The notes under the pieces were generated by a model. It saw nothing but the letters and a program-made list of their open reading frames with translations. It ran no database searches and was not told where the DNA came from. The position numbers were made by a program, and so were the translations under genes. Shown piece by piece: positions 6,646 through 7,198 of a stretch of DNA of 7,198 nt (its first letter is position 1; every line of letters begins with the position of its first letter). Source of the DNA: Promethearchaeota archaeon (GTDB lineage Archaea; Asgardarchaeota; Lokiarchaeia; Sigyniarchaeales; SOKP01); contig DXJM01000086.1 of the NCBI GenBank assembly GCA_019057355.1, forward strand, positions 1 through 7,198, given 5' to 3'.

Positions 6646-6868
6646 AACAATTAATAATCCTACGGAATGATAAAATGAATTTTTAATTTTTACATTCACT
6701 TCAAATAAATTCAACTCTTTTCAGAACGAAAGTTGTGTGCCTCAATATCTAAAACTATTAAATATTAAAAAAAAGTTATCCCAGCCGAACCTATTCTTAT
6801 TCTCTAAAATTGATGGAAATTTAAAAATCTTTCATTTTTGGCGGATAAATGTTGTCTCTATCCCATAT

Positions 6869-6893
6869 TAAATTATGTTGGATTCTATAGAAT
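6869..6893. repeat. Repeat copy 1 with a perfect 12-bp palindrome
   Basis: TAAATTATGTTGGATT (6869-6884) matches 7090-7105 at 15 of 16 positions. It runs into the perfect palindrome ATTCTATAGAAT (6882-6893), which could be a protein binding site or part of a decayed mobile element. AT-rich sequence makes short repeats common, so this is only suggestive. Confidence 0.35.
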
Positions 6894-7089
6894 AATTGTC
6901 CCCAGTAAAAACTATGAATATTTTACCATTTTTGCAAGGGAAAGCTAAATCTCATCGTATAATGGGGTCACTTGATTTTTAACAAAATTCAAGGTAGGAT
7001 AGAAACGATTTTCGTCGGATTATTATTAAAGATTTTTTAATTTCAGTCAAATATGAAAGATTAAAAATATACTTACCTGAAATAGGGGA

Positions 7090-7125
7090 TAAATTATGTA
7101 GGATTAAAAGAATTATATATATTCT
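7090..7125. repeat. Repeat copy 2 followed by an AGAAT/ATTCT dyad
   Basis: TAAATTATGTAGGATT (7090-7105) is the second copy of the 16-mer. It is followed by AGAAT (7109-7113), seven A/T bases and ATTCT (7121-7125), an inverted repeat using the same half-sites as the palindrome at copy 1, though in the opposite order. Confidence 0.3.
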
Positions 7126-7198
7126 GGATACCTGTTTTGTACATACTAATGATTAATAATTGATTGTAATAGACTATTCTTTTTAATCAAAAACAAAA

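Larger units (their letters stand above)
6572..7198. other. AT-rich noncoding stretch without a convincing gene
   Basis: Both strands are broken by frequent stops. The longest tidy ORF I see is 22 codons (6914-6982, MNILPFLQGKAKSHRIMGSL...), followed in a shifted frame by an open run to a TAA near 7040. This could be a decayed short gene or chance. No tRNA, rRNA, snoRNA boxes or CRISPR repeats are apparent. The stretch contains a T-rich terminator, a repeated 16-mer with nearby dyads, a near-match inverted pair (6826-6840 and 7048-7062, 14 of 15) and TATA-like runs at 7061-7070 and 7114-7121. The TATA-like runs could promote a gene beyond the window. Confidence 0.6.

Noticed and set aside
6572..7198. 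tRNA, C/D-box RNA or CRISPR array in the AT-rich tail
   Set aside because: I saw no cloverleaf arms, no convincing paired C and D boxes and no regularly spaced repeats.

Overview
The window looks like a strongly AT-rich archaeal chromosome segment. The reasons are two coenzyme F420 biosynthesis genes, two radical SAM proteins of the lipoyl-synthase/biotin-synthase-like type best known from archaea, an archaeal-sized lipoate ligase domain, T-rich putative terminators and TATA-like AT boxes. A lineage such as Asgard archaea or another AT-rich group would fit. No marker here fixes the phylum, and F420 genes alone do not exclude a bacterium.

Layout. Five genes on the minus strand form one tight unit, read from about 5416 down to 166: radical SAM protein A (334 aa), LplA-type lipoate-protein ligase (262 aa), radical SAM protein B (351 aa), an F420:glutamate ligase fused to a nitroreductase-like domain (467 aa, FbiB architecture), and CofD (311 aa). 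Junctions are 8 nt, an 8-nt overlap, 39 nt and 22 nt, so one mRNA is likely. A 57-60 bp divergent intergenic region separates this unit from a plus-strand family-4 type glycosyltransferase (5474-6571). A T-rich terminator candidate and about 0.6 kb of AT-rich sequence without a convincing gene follow. Bases 1-165 hold a hairpin/T-tract that may end the minus-strand unit, and possibly the edge of a neighbouring gene.

How the genes work together. The first three genes match the parts list of the non-canonical LipS1/LipS2 lipoate assembly pathway. A ligase puts an octanoyl (or lipoyl) group on the carrier-protein lysine, and two radical SAM proteins then insert sulfur at C8 and C6. The last two genes cover the final F420 steps: CofD joins the phospho-acid side chain to Fo, and the CofE domain adds glutamates. 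The nitroreductase-like domain suggests a dehydro-F420 reduction step like that of mycobacterial FbiB. Lipoyl assembly and F420 maturation in one apparent operon is the most interesting feature. It could reflect a shared role in one-carbon/glycine metabolism, but that is inference. The lipoyl-accepting protein, an LplB-type accessory domain, CofC and CofG/CofH are not in the window.
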